Source of the DNA: Bacteroidales bacterium
Lineage (GTDB): Bacteria; Bacteroidota; Bacteroidia; Bacteroidales; B18-G4
NCBI GenBank assembly: GCA_030618905.1
Contig: JAUXCL010000002.1
Span: 1 to 47,665, forward strand
Length of the DNA stretch: 47,665 nt
Direction of reading: 5' to 3'
Shown here in pieces: positions 31,580-41,926 of this stretch (position 1 is the first letter of the stretch; each line of letters begins with the position of its first letter). The notes below the pieces were generated by a model. The model saw only the letters and a list, made by a program, of their open reading frames with translations. It ran no database searches and had not been told where the DNA came from. The position numbers and the translations under genes are program-made.

Positions 31580-34366
31580 ATGAAGGAATATGATTTCAGC
31601 AGCGTAGAACCGAAATGGCAGAAGTACTGGAGCGAGCATAAGACGTTTAAAGCAGATAATACATCGGACAAGCCAAAGTATTATGTACTTGATATGTTTC
31701 CTTACCCCTCAGGGTCCGGATTACATGTAGGACATCCGCTGGGTTATATCGCTTCCGATATTTATTCCAGGTATATGAGGCACCGCGGCTATAATGTATT
31801 GCATCCTATGGGATTTGATGCCTATGGGTTACCTGCTGAGCAATATGCCATTCAAACAGGTACACATCCACAGGTGACTACCTATGAAAATATTGACAGG
31901 TACCGGGAGCAACTTGACAAGATTGGTTTTTCTTATGACTGGGACAGGGAAGTCCGGACCTGTGATCCCTTTTATTATAAATGGACACAGTGGACTTTCA
32001 TCCAATTATTTAATCATTGGTACAATAATAAATCCGACAAAGCGGAGCCTGTTGAATCGCTCATTGCTTTATTTGAGCAGCATGGTAATTCCGGAATTAA
32101 CGCAGCCTGTGATGAAAGCATAAGCTTTACTGCAGAAGAGTGGAAATCCTTTTCAGAGACAGAGCAACAGCAGATCCTGATGAATTATCGCCTAGCATAT
32201 TTATCCGACACCTGGGTTAACTGGTGCCCGGCACTCGGTACAGTGCTTGCCAATGATGAGGTTAAAGAAGGTTTTTCAGAGCGTGGTGGACATCCCGTGG
32301 AAAGAAAATTAATGAAGCAATGGTCTTTAAGGATCACAGCTTATGCACAACGATTATTGGATGGCCTGGACCATCTCGATTGGTTTGAATCATTGAAAGA
32401 AGTGCAAAGAAACTGGATCGGCCGTTCGGAAGGGGCATCCGTAAATTTCAGCATTAAGGACAGCGACAAAGTACTTGAAGTATTTACAACCCGCCCGGAT
32501 ACACTTTGGGGAGCTACTTTCATGGTACTGGCACCGGAACACGAATGGATAGAAGAGATCACTCCGCCTGGCAAAAAGCAGGAAGTGATGGATTACCTGG
32601 GCTGGGCCAAAAACCGTACAGAAAGAGAACGTGTAGCAGATATCCATAAAATCACCGGTGTTTTTACCGGAGCATATGGAATCAACCCGGTCAATAATGA
32701 AGAAATACCCATATGGGTTGCAGATTATGTATTGGCAGGATACGGAACAGGGGCTATTATGGCTGTTCCCGGACATGACAGCAGGGATTTCGCATTTGCC
32801 AAACATTTTAATATCCCCATAATCCAGGTGGTAAGCAGGAAAGATGATGTGCCTTCTGACCCGCAAACCTGGGAGGACTCCTATGATTCCAGGGAGGGTA
32901 TGATGATTAACTCGGGATTCATAACGGATATGGAAGTCAATGAAGCCATCCGGGCCACAATTACTGAACTTGAAAAAAAGGATCTGGGTTATGGCAAGAT
33001 CAATTTCAGGCTGAGAGATGCCATTTTCAGCCGGCAACGTTATTGGGGAGAGCCTTTCCCTGTTTACTATAAAGACGGCATGCCATACATGCTGGATGAA
33101 AGTGAACTCCCATTAGAATTGCCTGAGGTTGACAAATACCTCCCCACAGCATCCGGAGAGCCACCTCTGGCCAGGGCCAAAGACTGGAAAACCGAAGCAG
33201 GATATCCATTGGAAACCAATACCATGCCTGGATTTGCAGGATCCAGCGGCTATTATTACCGGTATATGGATCCCTGGAATGAAAAAGCTTATTTTTCCAA
33301 AGAGGCAAATTCCTATTGGCAGCAGGTTGATCTTTATATCGGAGGGGACGAACATGGCACCGGGCACCTGATCTATGCCAGGTTCTGGAGTATGTTCCTG
33401 TTTGATATTGGCCTGGCAAGCAAAGCGGAACCTTTCAGGAAACTTATCAACCAGGGGAAAATCCAGGGCAGGTCAAGCTTTGTGTACCGGGTGAAAGGAA
33501 CCAATCAGTTTGTTTCCTATAACCTGCGTAAAAATTATAAAACTACACGCTTGCATGTTGATATCAGCATGGTCCATGATGACATCCTGGATACAGAAGC
33601 TTTTACGCAATGGCAGACTGAATTTAAAAATGCAGAATTCATCCTGGAAGACAATAAATATGTCTGTGGTTGGGAGATAGAAAAAATGTCCAAATCAAAA
33701 CATAATGTAGTTAATCCGGATGAATTGATTGAGCGTTATGGAGCGGACACCCTGCGCCTCTATGAGATGTTCCTTGGTCCATTGGAATATCATAAACCCT
33801 GGGACACCAAGGGGATTGAAGGTGTATTTCGCTTCCTGAAAAAACTCTGGAGGCTCTATTATAATGAGCAGGAAAGTTTTGCTTTAATCGATGAAGCAGC
33901 CACCGAAGATGAGTTAAAAGTGTTGCACAAAACCATAAAAAAGGTCAGGCAGGATATTGAAAGGTTCTCTTTCAACACCGCTGTCAGTGCTTTTATGATC
34001 TGTGTCAATGAACTCAGCGATCTGAAATGCAGAAAAAGAAACATTTTAGAGCCTCTTGCAATATTGCTTTCTCCTTATGCACCATATATTAGCGAAGAAC
34101 TGTGGAGTCTGATGGGCCATAGCGGCAGCATCAGTGATGTTGCCTACCCTGAATGGAATGAACAATACCTGGCAGAGGATACTTTTACTTATCCGGTATC
34201 TTTCAACGGCAAGATGAGGTTTAAGCTTGAGCTCCCTGTCGATATGCCCAAAGAAGATATCGAAAAAGCTGTGTTAGCAGCTGAAGACGCCGGGAAATGG
34301 ATGGCCGGAAAAACCCCTAAAAAGATCATTATCGTTCCACAAAAAATCATAAATATTGTTATCTGA
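31580..34366 (+). CDS. leuS: Leucyl-tRNA synthetase
   Basis: A 928-residue class I synthetase charging tRNA-Leu. The HIGH motif is H49-V-G-H52 in PYPSGSGLHVGHPLGY and the KMSKS loop is K702-M-S-K-S706. An editing (CP1) domain with TTRPDTLWGATFMVLAPEH and GYGTGAIMAVPGHDSRD should remove mischarged amino acids. Two insertions common in Bacteroidota LeuRS are present (about 155-205 and 620-690). It is transcribed away from ftsX. The 169-bp space upstream shows no T-box or other recognisable leader. Confidence 0.97.
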   Translation: MKEYDFSSVEPKWQKYWSEHKTFKADNTSDKPKYYVLDMFPYPSGSGLHVGHPLGYIASDIYSRYMRHRGYNVLHPMGFDAYGLPAEQYAIQTGTHPQVTTYENIDRYREQLDKIGFSYDWDREVRTCDPFYYKWTQWTFIQLFNHWYNNKSDKAEPVESLIALFEQHGNSGINAACDESISFTAEEWKSFSETEQQQILMNYRLAYLSDTWVNWCPALGTVLANDEVKEGFSERGGHPVERKLMKQWSLRITAYAQRLLDGLDHLDWFESLKEVQRNWIGRSEGASVNFSIKDSDKVLEVFTTRPDTLWGATFMVLAPEHEWIEEITPPGKKQEVMDYLGWAKNRTERERVADIHKITGVFTGAYGINPVNNEEIPIWVADYVLAGYGTGAIMAVPGHDSRDFAFAKHFNIPIIQVVSRKDDVPSDPQTWEDSYDSREGMMINSGFITDMEVNEAIRATITELEKKDLGYGKINFRLRDAIFSRQRYWGEPFPVYYKDGMPYMLDESELPLELPEVDKYLPTASGEPPLARAKDWKTEAGYPLETNTMPGFAGSSGYYYRYMDPWNEKAYFSKEANSYWQQVDLYIGGDEHGTGHLIYARFWSMFLFDIGLASKAEPFRKLINQGKIQGRSSFVYRVKGTNQFVSYNLRKNYKTTRLHVDISMVHDDILDTEAFTQWQTEFKNAEFILEDNKYVCGWEIEKMSKSKHNVVNPDELIERYGADTLRLYEMFLGPLEYHKPWDTKGIEGVFRFLKKLWRLYYNEQESFALIDEAATEDELKVLHKTIKKVRQDIERFSFNTAVSAFMICVNELSDLKCRKRNILEPLAILLSPYAPYISEELWSLMGHSGSISDVAYPEWNEQYLAEDTFTYPVSFNGKMRFKLELPVDMPKEDIEKAVLAAEDAGKWMAGKTPKKIIIVPQKIINIVI

Positions 34367-34419
34367 TCAATTTTTGGCATGATATTCGAGAAACATTCTG
34401 TGAAAACAATTAATAAATT

Positions 34420-35226
34420 ATGAGACTATTTATCAAACTCATAAGCATTGTTATTCTTTCGTTCTTTTTTTCCTTCGAGAATGTTGAAGCCCAGGAGCTT
34501 CCAGTTGTACAAAACAATGCGTTCAAAAGGGGTGAAAAAGCCAAATACAGGGTTTTTTATGATGCCTGGCTGACCGCAGGGATTACTGCAGGTACGGGAA
34601 CCATCTCTGTGCACCACAGCATTAAACAATTTCATAACAGGAATACCTATCATATAGAAGTAGAAGCCAAATCTGTGGGCTTATTTAATTTCTTCTTCAA
34701 GGTGCGCGACAAATTTGAATCCTGGATAGATGAGCAGGCTATGGTGCCCTGGCAGTTTAAACGCGATATGCGGGAGGGTGATTACAGAAAACAGGAAGAT
34801 ATTCTGTTTGATCGATATGCCAATACTGCCAGCAGCTCCAATAAAACCATCGATGTACCAGGCAATGTGCAGGATATCGTTTCTGCATTTTACTACATGC
34901 GAACCCTCGATTTTTCAAATGCCGAGATCAATGATGAGTTTTTCATTGATTTTTACCTTGACGATTCTATATACAATTCTAAAATCATTTACCTGGGCAA
35001 AGAAATCGTGGAAATCAAAATGGGTAAGTTCAGGTGCTTGAAATTCAAGCCCATGGTGGCACAGGGAGAGGTTTTTGACGAGCCCTATCCGATGACACTC
35101 TGGGTAACAGATGATAAAAACCTGGTACCAGTCCTGGGCAGTTCTGCGGTAATCATAGGATCTATAAAACTCGAGTTGATTGAAATCGGGGGACTAAGAC
35201 ATCCCATGGATGCAAAAATTGACTGA
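34420..35226 (+). CDS. DUF3108 family exported protein
   Basis: A 268-residue protein with a signal peptide (FIKLISIVILSFFFSFENVEAQ, cleavage near 24). The body, with FKRGEKAKYRVFYDAWLTAG, YHIEVEAKSVGLFNFFFKVRDKFESW and DGKNLVPV-like ends, matches DUF3108, a beta-rich periplasmic family of unknown function. The next gene, encoding the alpha-2-macroglobulin-like protein, starts 26 nt after the stop, so the two are probably co-expressed and may act together at the cell surface. Confidence 0.82.
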   Translation: MRLFIKLISIVILSFFFSFENVEAQELPVVQNNAFKRGEKAKYRVFYDAWLTAGITAGTGTISVHHSIKQFHNRNTYHIEVEAKSVGLFNFFFKVRDKFESWIDEQAMVPWQFKRDMREGDYRKQEDILFDRYANTASSSNKTIDVPGNVQDIVSAFYYMRTLDFSNAEINDEFFIDFYLDDSIYNSKIIYLGKEIVEIKMGKFRCLKFKPMVAQGEVFDEPYPMTLWVTDDKNLVPVLGSSAVIIGSIKLELIEIGGLRHPMDAKID

Positions 35227-35252
35227 TATACACAATCCGTAAATTATTCATT

Positions 35253-38200
35253 ATGAAAGCAAAATTCTTTTTCCTTGCAAGCTTATTGGGAATATTAATG
35301 CTGGGGGCTGGATTTACTTCCAACCATGGTCTTCAGCAGTCTGCAGTTGTTATTATTGATGGGGATGATTATGAAAAACTATGGGAGGAAGTGCAGGCAC
35401 TAACTGAAAAAGGTCTACCTAAATCAGCCCTGGAAATTGTCGATAATATATATGCAAAGGCGAAACAAGAAAATAATGCACCCCAATTTATCAAAGCGGT
35501 AATCTATCAGATGCGTCTTCATTCAGATATTGAAGAAAATTATTTCGTTAAGGCTATCCACAAACTCAACACTGAGCTATCCGGCGCCAATGAACCCATG
35601 AAACAGGTTCTCCACTCTGTGCTTGCTGAAATGTATATGGCTTATTATCAAGCCAACAGGTATAAACTGCTGGACAGGAGCATTACAATTGCATATGACC
35701 CGGAAGATATAGAAACCTGGGATATTAAAAAGATCATGCAGGCGGTAATCAAACATTATCTTGCATCACTTGAGCATCAGGATTTGCTTAAAGACATTAC
35801 ATTGGAGGATTTTGATCCCATCCTTGAAACAGAAAAAGGGTCCAGGCAATTCAGGCCTACCCTATACGACTTTCTTGCACACCGGGCGGCTGATTATTTC
35901 ATGCAGGATGAAAACTCATTAACCCAACCGGCAAACAGGTTTGAAATAAATAAGATTGCTTACATGGATGCTGCTCCTGATTTCGTCAACGTAGAAATTG
36001 CCACAGCAGATTCGCTTTCATTAAAGTTTTATGCCCTCGAAATCCTGCAAGGCCTTATCCGTTTCCACATTCCGGATAAAAACCCCGGGGCATTGATCGA
36101 CGTTGATGTGAAAAGGTTGCAGTTTGTGAGAAGCAATGCCATCCTGGAAGATAAGGACAGCCTTTACCTCGACGCTTTAACCTTCCTGCATGATACCTAC
36201 GGCGACTTTGAAAGCTCAACAGAGGTGAGCTATCATATCGCCAGATTTTATTATGATCGCGGTCAGCTTTACAATCCACTGGAATCAGACAAATACAAAT
36301 GGGATGTTAAAAAAGCCTATGAGCTTATTGAAGCTGCCATCAAGAAATTTCCTGATGCATTCGGTACTGCAAATTGCAAAGATTTAAAAACTACAATTTT
36401 AAAGAAGGCAATAAGCATCACCACTCATTATGCAAACATTCCATCCAGAGCATTTCCCGGCCTGCTTTCATATAAAAATGTACCGGGCACCTATTTTCGT
36501 GTTTTCCCACTGGACTACCGGGAAGACAAAGAGCTTAAGCAAAACTTCCGCCGGGAAGACCTTGTAAGACAGTACCTGAAGCATTCTCCAGTAAAAGAAT
36601 GGAAACAGGAATTGGTTGACGATGGTGATTTCCAAAACCATAAGGTTGAAATTCGTTTACCGGAACTACCATTTGGCTATTACATTATCCTGGCCAGTAG
36701 CAACAAGGATTTTTCCTTTGAAAATGGAGTGCTGGGTTATGCCGGTTTCTGGTGTAGCAACCTGAGCTATATCAGCCAGAGGCGTGATGATGGTTCGGTT
36801 GATTTTTACGTACTCGACAGGGAAAAGGGATCTGCAATGAAAGATGTGCATATACAGACTTATTATCAACAGTATGATTACAATCAGCGCAAGTATAAAA
36901 CAATTACCGGCGACCAATTTACCAGCGACGAAACAGGACTCTTCAACATTCCAACAGTCAGCGGACAGGCCAACAGGCTAATGCTTGAGTTTACTTATCA
37001 TGATGATAAGTTCGTCACACCCAATTACTTTTACCAGCAAAGGACAGGGCATAAGGAAGTACGAAAAACGGCCAAAACATTCTTTTTCACCGACAGGGCC
37101 ATTTACAGGCCAGGACAAACCGTATATTTTAAAGGTATTGTACTTGAAAAAGAAGCTGATCAATACAGCATTTTAAAAGACCATCAAACCAAGGTGGCTT
37201 TCAATGATGTCAATGGTCAGCAAATAGCGGAGTTGAACTTTTCCACCAATGAGTTTGGATCTTTCAAAGGTTCTTTTGTGGCTCCGATCGGTGTGCTTAC
37301 AGGTAGCATGAGGATCAGGAATGAATCCGGATCGATTTCCATATCCGTTGAAGAGTACAGGCGACCGAAATTTGAGGTGGTATTTGAACCTGTAAAAGGA
37401 GCTTATAAGCTTAATGAGCAGCTAAGAATAAAGGGCAAAGCATTAGCTTATTCCGGCAACTCAATCGACCATGCCAATGTGAAATACCGGGTTGTCAGAA
37501 GGGCCATGTTTCCTTTCTGGAGATATCCATGGTTAGATTTTTACCCTGTTTCTGCGGAAATGGAAATTGTGAATGGAACTACGCAAACCGATAATGATGG
37601 ATCCTTCAGCATTGATTTTACAGCCATCCCGGACAAGAGTCTCAACAGGAAATTCAAACCTGCTTTCAACTACACGATTTATGCTGATGTTACTGATATC
37701 AACGGGGAAACCCATTCCGGGCAGCAAAATGTGGCCGTTGGCTATAATGCACTGCTACTTGATATAAATATCCCGGAAACCTTGAACATTGATGAAGCCG
37801 GTGAATTTCTTATCAGGAGCAGCAATCTTAATGGTGTTTTTGAGCCCACAGATGTTTCAGTAACTATCAGCAGCTTACAGCAACCCGAAAGACTGATCAG
37901 GGAAAGAGAGTGGACCCGCCCGGATGTTTTCTTATTAAGTGAAGAAGAGTTTATCAGGGAATTTCCAAATGATGCCTATGGCAATGAAGATGATCAAACG
38001 AAATGGAAAAGAGCAGAAGTCATTCTTGAGCAATCCTTTCATACTTCGAAGGACAGCATTCTTGATTTCAATGATATTACAGACCTGAAGCAGGGAGACT
38101 ACGTCATCAGCCTGAGGGCCAAAGACAAGTTTGGACAAGAAGTTGAACTGGAAAAGTATTTCACGGCTTTTTCCACGGCCAGTAAATCTGTACCTGTGCA

Positions 38201-41200
38201 TGCTTTTAATTGGTTTAGTATGCTTAAGAGTGATGCAGAACCAGGTGAAGAAGTGGAATTTTTAATCGGAACAAAGGAAAAGCATGTTCACATTATTTAT
38301 GAAGTCACGAAAGGCAAGGAATTGCTGAACCGGTTTCATTTTACACTCAGTAATGAACAGAAGCTTTTCAAACTTCCTGTTCTTGAAGCATATCGTGGCA
38401 ATATTGGGATCAGCCTGACTTTCATTTCCAAAAACCGCAGCTATCAAAACAAAGCCATCATCAGGGTACCCCATAGTGATAAGGAGCTGGATATCTCTTT
38501 CGCCAGTTTCCGTAATAAGTTAGTTCCGGGGCAGGAAGAAGAATGGCAAATCAAGATCACTGATAAAAAGGGTGAGCTGGCTGCTGCTGAGCTGATGGCC
38601 GGCATGTACGATGCCTCACTTGATGCATTCAAGGCTAATCGTTGGGCATTCAGCCTTTACAGAAGCCTTAACCAGTTCAGCACCTGGAATATCAACGATG
38701 CTTTTCTGACCAGTACCAGCCATATGCATGTATTCCCTGTAGTGCACAGTACCGGACCCAGGTTTCATACTTACGACCGTCTGAATTGGTTCGGGCTCAG
38801 GATGTACCATTATCCTCAGATCATGCACAAATCCGGGGGTCAGCGTCTGGATGTAATGCAAACGATGACCAGCCAGCCGGGAGAACCTACTATGGACGGC
38901 GGCGGAAACCAGGAAAAAGAGGAAATACCAGATGAGGAAATCGCAATTCCGGCTACAGCACAAGCAGCATCACAATTTTCAGGAATCCAGATCAGAAGGG
39001 ATTTCCGTGAAACCGCGTTTTTCTATCCTGATTTAAGAACAGATTCCGAAGGCAATGTCATCATCAGGTTTACGGTACCTGAAACAATGACCAGATGGAG
39101 GATGATGGGATTGGCCTACACAACGGATCTTAAGGTGGGGCAAATTGAAAAGGAACTCATCACCCAGAAACAGTTGATGGTTGTCCCTAATCCTCCCAGG
39201 TTCTTCAGGCAGGGAGACAAAATGGCTTTTTCTTCAAAAATTGTCAACCTCTCAGACAAGACACTGATAGGTGAGGTGGACCTGGAATTTTTTGATGCAA
39301 TCACTATGCAAGCTGTACATATCCTTGATACAGATAAACCGGTGAAGCAATCATTTGAAGTCAGCAAAGGAATGAGCAAGGCCGTTGAATGGGCCATCAG
39401 CATACCTGATCATCTGTATGCACTTACCTACAGGATTGTGGCCAGGGCAGGGCAATACAGTGATGGAGAGGAAATGGCTATTCCAGTATTGACGAACCGT
39501 ATGCTGGTGACTGAATCTCTTCCATTACCTATTAGCGGAAAAGGAAGCAAAGAATTTAAATTTGACAAGCTGATCAATTATAAATCCAGTACGGCCAGGA
39601 ATTTCAAGCTTACACTGGAGTTTACTTCTAACCCGGCATGGTATGCGGTACAAGCATTGCCTTACCTGATGGACTATCCTTATGAATCTTCAGATCAGAT
39701 CTTCAGCAGGTATTATGCCAACAGCATCGCTTCGCACATTGCCAATTCGAACCCCAGGATAAAACGTGTATTCGAAAGCTGGAAACATCTGACACCTGAT
39801 GCTTTGCTGTCTAACCTGGAGAAAAATCAGGAGCTTAAGTCTGTAATCCTGCAAGAAACCCCATGGGTTTTACAGGCTCAAAGTGAATCGGAGCGCAAGC
39901 AACGGATCGGTTTGTTGTTCGACCTGAATCACATGGCCAACAGCCTGGCAGGAGCACTTGCCAAATTAAAAAGCAAACAGTTGCCAAACGGTGGCTGGCC
40001 GTGGTTTGAGGGCATGCACGACAGCCGTTATATCACGCAGCATATTGTTACAGGTTTCGGGCATCTTGATCATCTCGGGGTCAGCAGCATCAGGGATGAT
40101 CGCGGTACATGGAATATGATCACCAGGGCCATTTTATATCTTGATGACAGGATCAGGGAGGACTTTGAAAAGATTAAAGAAAAGTATCCTGAGACACTGG
40201 ATGAGCAGCATATCGGTCAATTACAAATCCAGTACTTATATGCCAGGACTTATTTTCTGGAAGATATAGTCATTAATAAGCGTAATGAGGAAGCCTTTAT
40301 TTATTTCCGTGAGCAGGCCAAACTATATTGGTTAAAGCAGAGCAAATACATGCAGGGAATGATTGCCCTGGCGTTAAACCGCATTGGTGAAAAGTCCATT
40401 CCTCCGGTCATCATTGCCTCCTTGAAGGAGCATGCCTTGTATGATAATGAGATGGGCATGTACTGGAAATCACCCCGGGGTTATTTCTGGTACCAGGCGC
40501 CCATTGAAAGGCAAGCCTTATTGATCGAAGCTTTCGACGAAGTAGCCCATGATATGAAATCCGTTGATAAGATGAAAATGTGGTTGCTCAAACAAAAGCA
40601 GACCCACGACTGGAAGACTTCAAAAGCAACAACAGAAGCTTGTTATGCACTGCTGTTGAGAGGATCCGATCTGCTCGCCAGTGATGAACTGGTTGACATC
40701 ACCATAGGCAAAGAAAAAATTGATCCGAAAGCATTGGAAGGTGTTCAGGTTGAAGCAGGAACCGGTTATTTCCAGACCTCGTGGAATGGAAAGGAAATCA
40801 AGTCCAATATGGGTAATATCCAGCTTACCAAAAATGATGAAGGCATTGCCTGGGGCGCTGTTTACTGGCAATATTTCGAGGACCTTGACAAGATCACACC
40901 ACACGAAACCCCTTTGAGTATTAAGAAGGAGTTGTTTGTTGAGAAAAACACAGCAAGCGGACCGGTGATTGAAGCCATCCCGGATGGGGGAAGCATTCAA
41001 CTCGGCGACAAGGTGATTGTCCGCGTTGAGTTGCGTGTAGACCGGGATATGGAATATGTGCATATGAAAGATATGCGGGCAGCGGCATTAGAACCGGTGA
41101 ATGTTTTATCAGGTTATCGTTACCAGGGTGGGCTTGGATATTATGAAAGCACCGGTGATGCTGCTACGAATTTCTTTTTCGGTTACCTGAGGAAAGGGAC

Positions 41201-41333
41201 CTATGTTTTCGAATATCCGCTTATTGCCTCACAGAAAGGCGATTTTTCCAATGGCATAACGACAATCCAGTGCATGTATGCACCGGAGTTTGGGAGTCAT
41301 TCTGAAGGGGTGCGGATTAGCGTAATACCATAA
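35253..41333 (+). CDS. Alpha-2-macroglobulin family protein lacking the thioester cysteine
   Basis: A 2026-residue exported protein; the signal peptide ends near residue 23. The N-terminal ~400 residues form a helical region found in Bacteroidota members. The MG2 domain has FFFTDRAIYRPGQTVYFKGI (about 609-628), and later MG domains lead to the A2M region with FYPDLRTDSEGNVIIRFTVPE. A thioester domain is present, but the CxEQ motif is replaced by S1479-S-D-Q1482 in YPYESSDQIFSRYYANS. Bacterial A2Ms are thought to trap attacking proteases; without the thioester it cannot bind them covalently and would work like E. coli YfaS-type proteins, if at all. No lipobox is seen. Octamer repeats begin at the base after its stop codon. 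Confidence 0.88.
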   Translation: MKAKFFFLASLLGILMLGAGFTSNHGLQQSAVVIIDGDDYEKLWEEVQALTEKGLPKSALEIVDNIYAKAKQENNAPQFIKAVIYQMRLHSDIEENYFVKAIHKLNTELSGANEPMKQVLHSVLAEMYMAYYQANRYKLLDRSITIAYDPEDIETWDIKKIMQAVIKHYLASLEHQDLLKDITLEDFDPILETEKGSRQFRPTLYDFLAHRAADYFMQDENSLTQPANRFEINKIAYMDAAPDFVNVEIATADSLSLKFYALEILQGLIRFHIPDKNPGALIDVDVKRLQFVRSNAILEDKDSLYLDALTFLHDTYGDFESSTEVSYHIARFYYDRGQLYNPLESDKYKWDVKKAYELIEAAIKKFPDAFGTANCKDLKTTILKKAISITTHYANIPSRAFPGLLSYKNVPGTYFRVFPLDYREDKELKQNFRREDLVRQYLKHSPVKEWKQELVDDGDFQNHKVEIRLPELPFGYYIILASSNKDFSFENGVLGYAGFWCSNLSYISQRRDDGSVDFYVLDREKGSAMKDVHIQTYYQQYDYNQRKYKTITGDQFTSDETGLFNIPTVSGQANRLMLEFTYHDDKFVTPNYFYQQRTGHKEVRKTAKTFFFTDRAIYRPGQTVYFKGIVLEKEADQYSILKDHQTKVAFNDVNGQQIAELNFSTNEFGSFKGSFVAPIGVLTGSMRIRNESGSISISVEEYRRPKFEVVFEPVKGAYKLNEQLRIKGKALAYSGNSIDHANVKYRVVRRAMFPFWRYPWLDFYPVSAEMEIVNGTTQTDNDGSFSIDFTAIPDKSLNRKFKPAFNYTIYADVTDINGETHSGQQNVAVGYNALLLDINIPETLNIDEAGEFLIRSSNLNGVFEPTDVSVTISSLQQPERLIREREWTRPDVFLLSEEEFIREFPNDAYGNEDDQTKWKRAEVILEQSFHTSKDSILDFNDITDLKQGDYVISLRAKDKFGQEVELEKYFTAFSTASKSVPVHAFNWFSMLKSDAEPGEEVEFLIGTKEKHVHIIYEVTKGKELLNRFHFTLSNEQKLFKLPVLEAYRGNIGISLTFISKNRSYQNKAIIRVPHSDKELDISFASFRNKLVPGQEEEWQIKITDKKGELAAAELMAGMYDASLDAFKANRWAFSLYRSLNQFSTWNINDAFLTSTSHMHVFPVVHSTGPRFHTYDRLNWFGLRMYHYPQIMHKSGGQRLDVMQTMTSQPGEPTMDGGGNQEKEEIPDEEIAIPATAQAASQFSGIQIRRDFRETAFFYPDLRTDSEGNVIIRFTVPETMTRWRMMGLAYTTDLKVGQIEKELITQKQLMVVPNPPRFFRQGDKMAFSSKIVNLSDKTLIGEVDLEFFDAITMQAVHILDTDKPVKQSFEVSKGMSKAVEWAISIPDHLYALTYRIVARAGQYSDGEEMAIPVLTNRMLVTESLPLPISGKGSKEFKFDKLINYKSSTARNFKLTLEFTSNPAWYAVQALPYLMDYPYESSDQIFSRYYANSIASHIANSNPRIKRVFESWKHLTPDALLSNLEKNQELKSVILQETPWVLQAQSESERKQRIGLLFDLNHMANSLAGALAKLKSKQLPNGGWPWFEGMHDSRYITQHIVTGFGHLDHLGVSSIRDDRGTWNMITRAILYLDDRIREDFEKIKEKYPETLDEQHIGQLQIQYLYARTYFLEDIVINKRNEEAFIYFREQAKLYWLKQSKYMQGMIALALNRIGEKSIPPVIIASLKEHALYDNEMGMYWKSPRGYFWYQAPIERQALLIEAFDEVAHDMKSVDKMKMWLLKQKQTHDWKTSKATTEACYALLLRGSDLLASDELVDITIGKEKIDPKALEGVQVEAGTGYFQTSWNGKEIKSNMGNIQLTKNDEGIAWGAVYWQYFEDLDKITPHETPLSIKKELFVEKNTASGPVIEAIPDGGSIQLGDKVIVRVELRVDRDMEYVHMKDMRAAALEPVNVLSGYRYQGGLGYYESTGDAATNFFFGYLRKGTYVFEYPLIASQKGDFSNGITTIQCMYAPEFGSHSEGVRISVIP

Positions 41334-41484
41334 TATCAAAGTATCATAGTACCATAGTACCATAGGGCGATATATGGAATGTCGTAGTTTCGTACTATGA
41401 TACTTTGTGTACTATGATATTCAGTATACTATCACGCCATAGAGCGATATATGGAATGTCGTAGTCTTGTACTATGGTACTATG
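41334..41484. repeat. Left copy of a 151-bp structured direct repeat
   Basis: The copy starts with four octamers (TATCAAAG, TATCATAG, TACCATAG, TACCATAG; 41334-41365), directly after the A2M stop. Two copies of a 21-mer beginning GCGATATATGG (41367-41387 and 41444-41464), 77 bp apart, follow. It ends in the complementary octamer run (GTACTATGGTACTATG). Each 21-mer can fold as a 6-bp hairpin (CGATAT / ATGTCG). It aligns without gaps to 41927-42077, with about nine differences. The stop codon of the four-helix-bundle gene lies inside its right end. Confidence 0.9.
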
Positions 41485-41839
41485 AATTCTGATTTTTCCT
41501 ACAGGTTTGTATCGTCTTATAGAATATTGCAATAAGCTCATCAGATTCTTTTATTATCTGAGAGACCAATTCCTTATTCCGACAAAGATTCTTTTCTGAT
41601 ATTATTCTCAGGTTGATTATAGTTTCTCGTAATTCCTTTTGGATAATACTTGCTTTGTGTAAAAAATCTTTCCGTGATTGTGCTCCTTGCAACTCACCAA
41701 AATTAAGCGAGACTGATGTTCCAGACCTGATAACCTGGTTGGCAAGGTGACTTCCCATAAAATTTTTTTGCATTCCCTCAGCAATATCCAGGACATTGAC
41801 AGAATAAGCTATAATTCTGGATTCTAATTCTTTTCTCAT
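41480..41839 (-). CDS. Four-helix-bundle protein of the 23S rRNA intervening-sequence family
   Basis: A 119-residue all-helical protein. LANQVIRSGTSVSLNFGELQGAQSRKDFLHK and KELRETIINLRII match the conserved core (QxxRSxxSxxxNxxE...SxxDF) of the four-helix-bundle family (TIGR02436 type). These proteins were first noticed in intervening sequences of 23S rRNA genes and are related to the Avd accessory protein of diversity-generating retroelements. No rRNA, reverse transcriptase or variable repeat is in the window, so this is an orphan copy. It lies between two long direct repeats. Function in general is unresolved; nucleic-acid binding is the leading idea. Confidence 0.88.
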   Translation of the reverse strand: MRKELESRIIAYSVNVLDIAEGMQKNFMGSHLANQVIRSGTSVSLNFGELQGAQSRKDFLHKASIIQKELRETIINLRIISEKNLCRNKELVSQIIKESDELIAIFYKTIQTCRKNQNS

Positions 41840-41926
41840 TACATAGTCCTTTATATATTAATCCGGAAATAGCGTGATCGTTCCCTTGAGAAAGGCAGTT
41901 TTTTTCAAAGAAAACCATAAACACAG

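Noticed and set aside
36000..41000. Several antisense reading frames of 60-150 codons within the alpha-2-macroglobulin gene
   Set aside because: They have no family resemblance, ribosome site or promoter, and lie opposite well-supported coding sequence.
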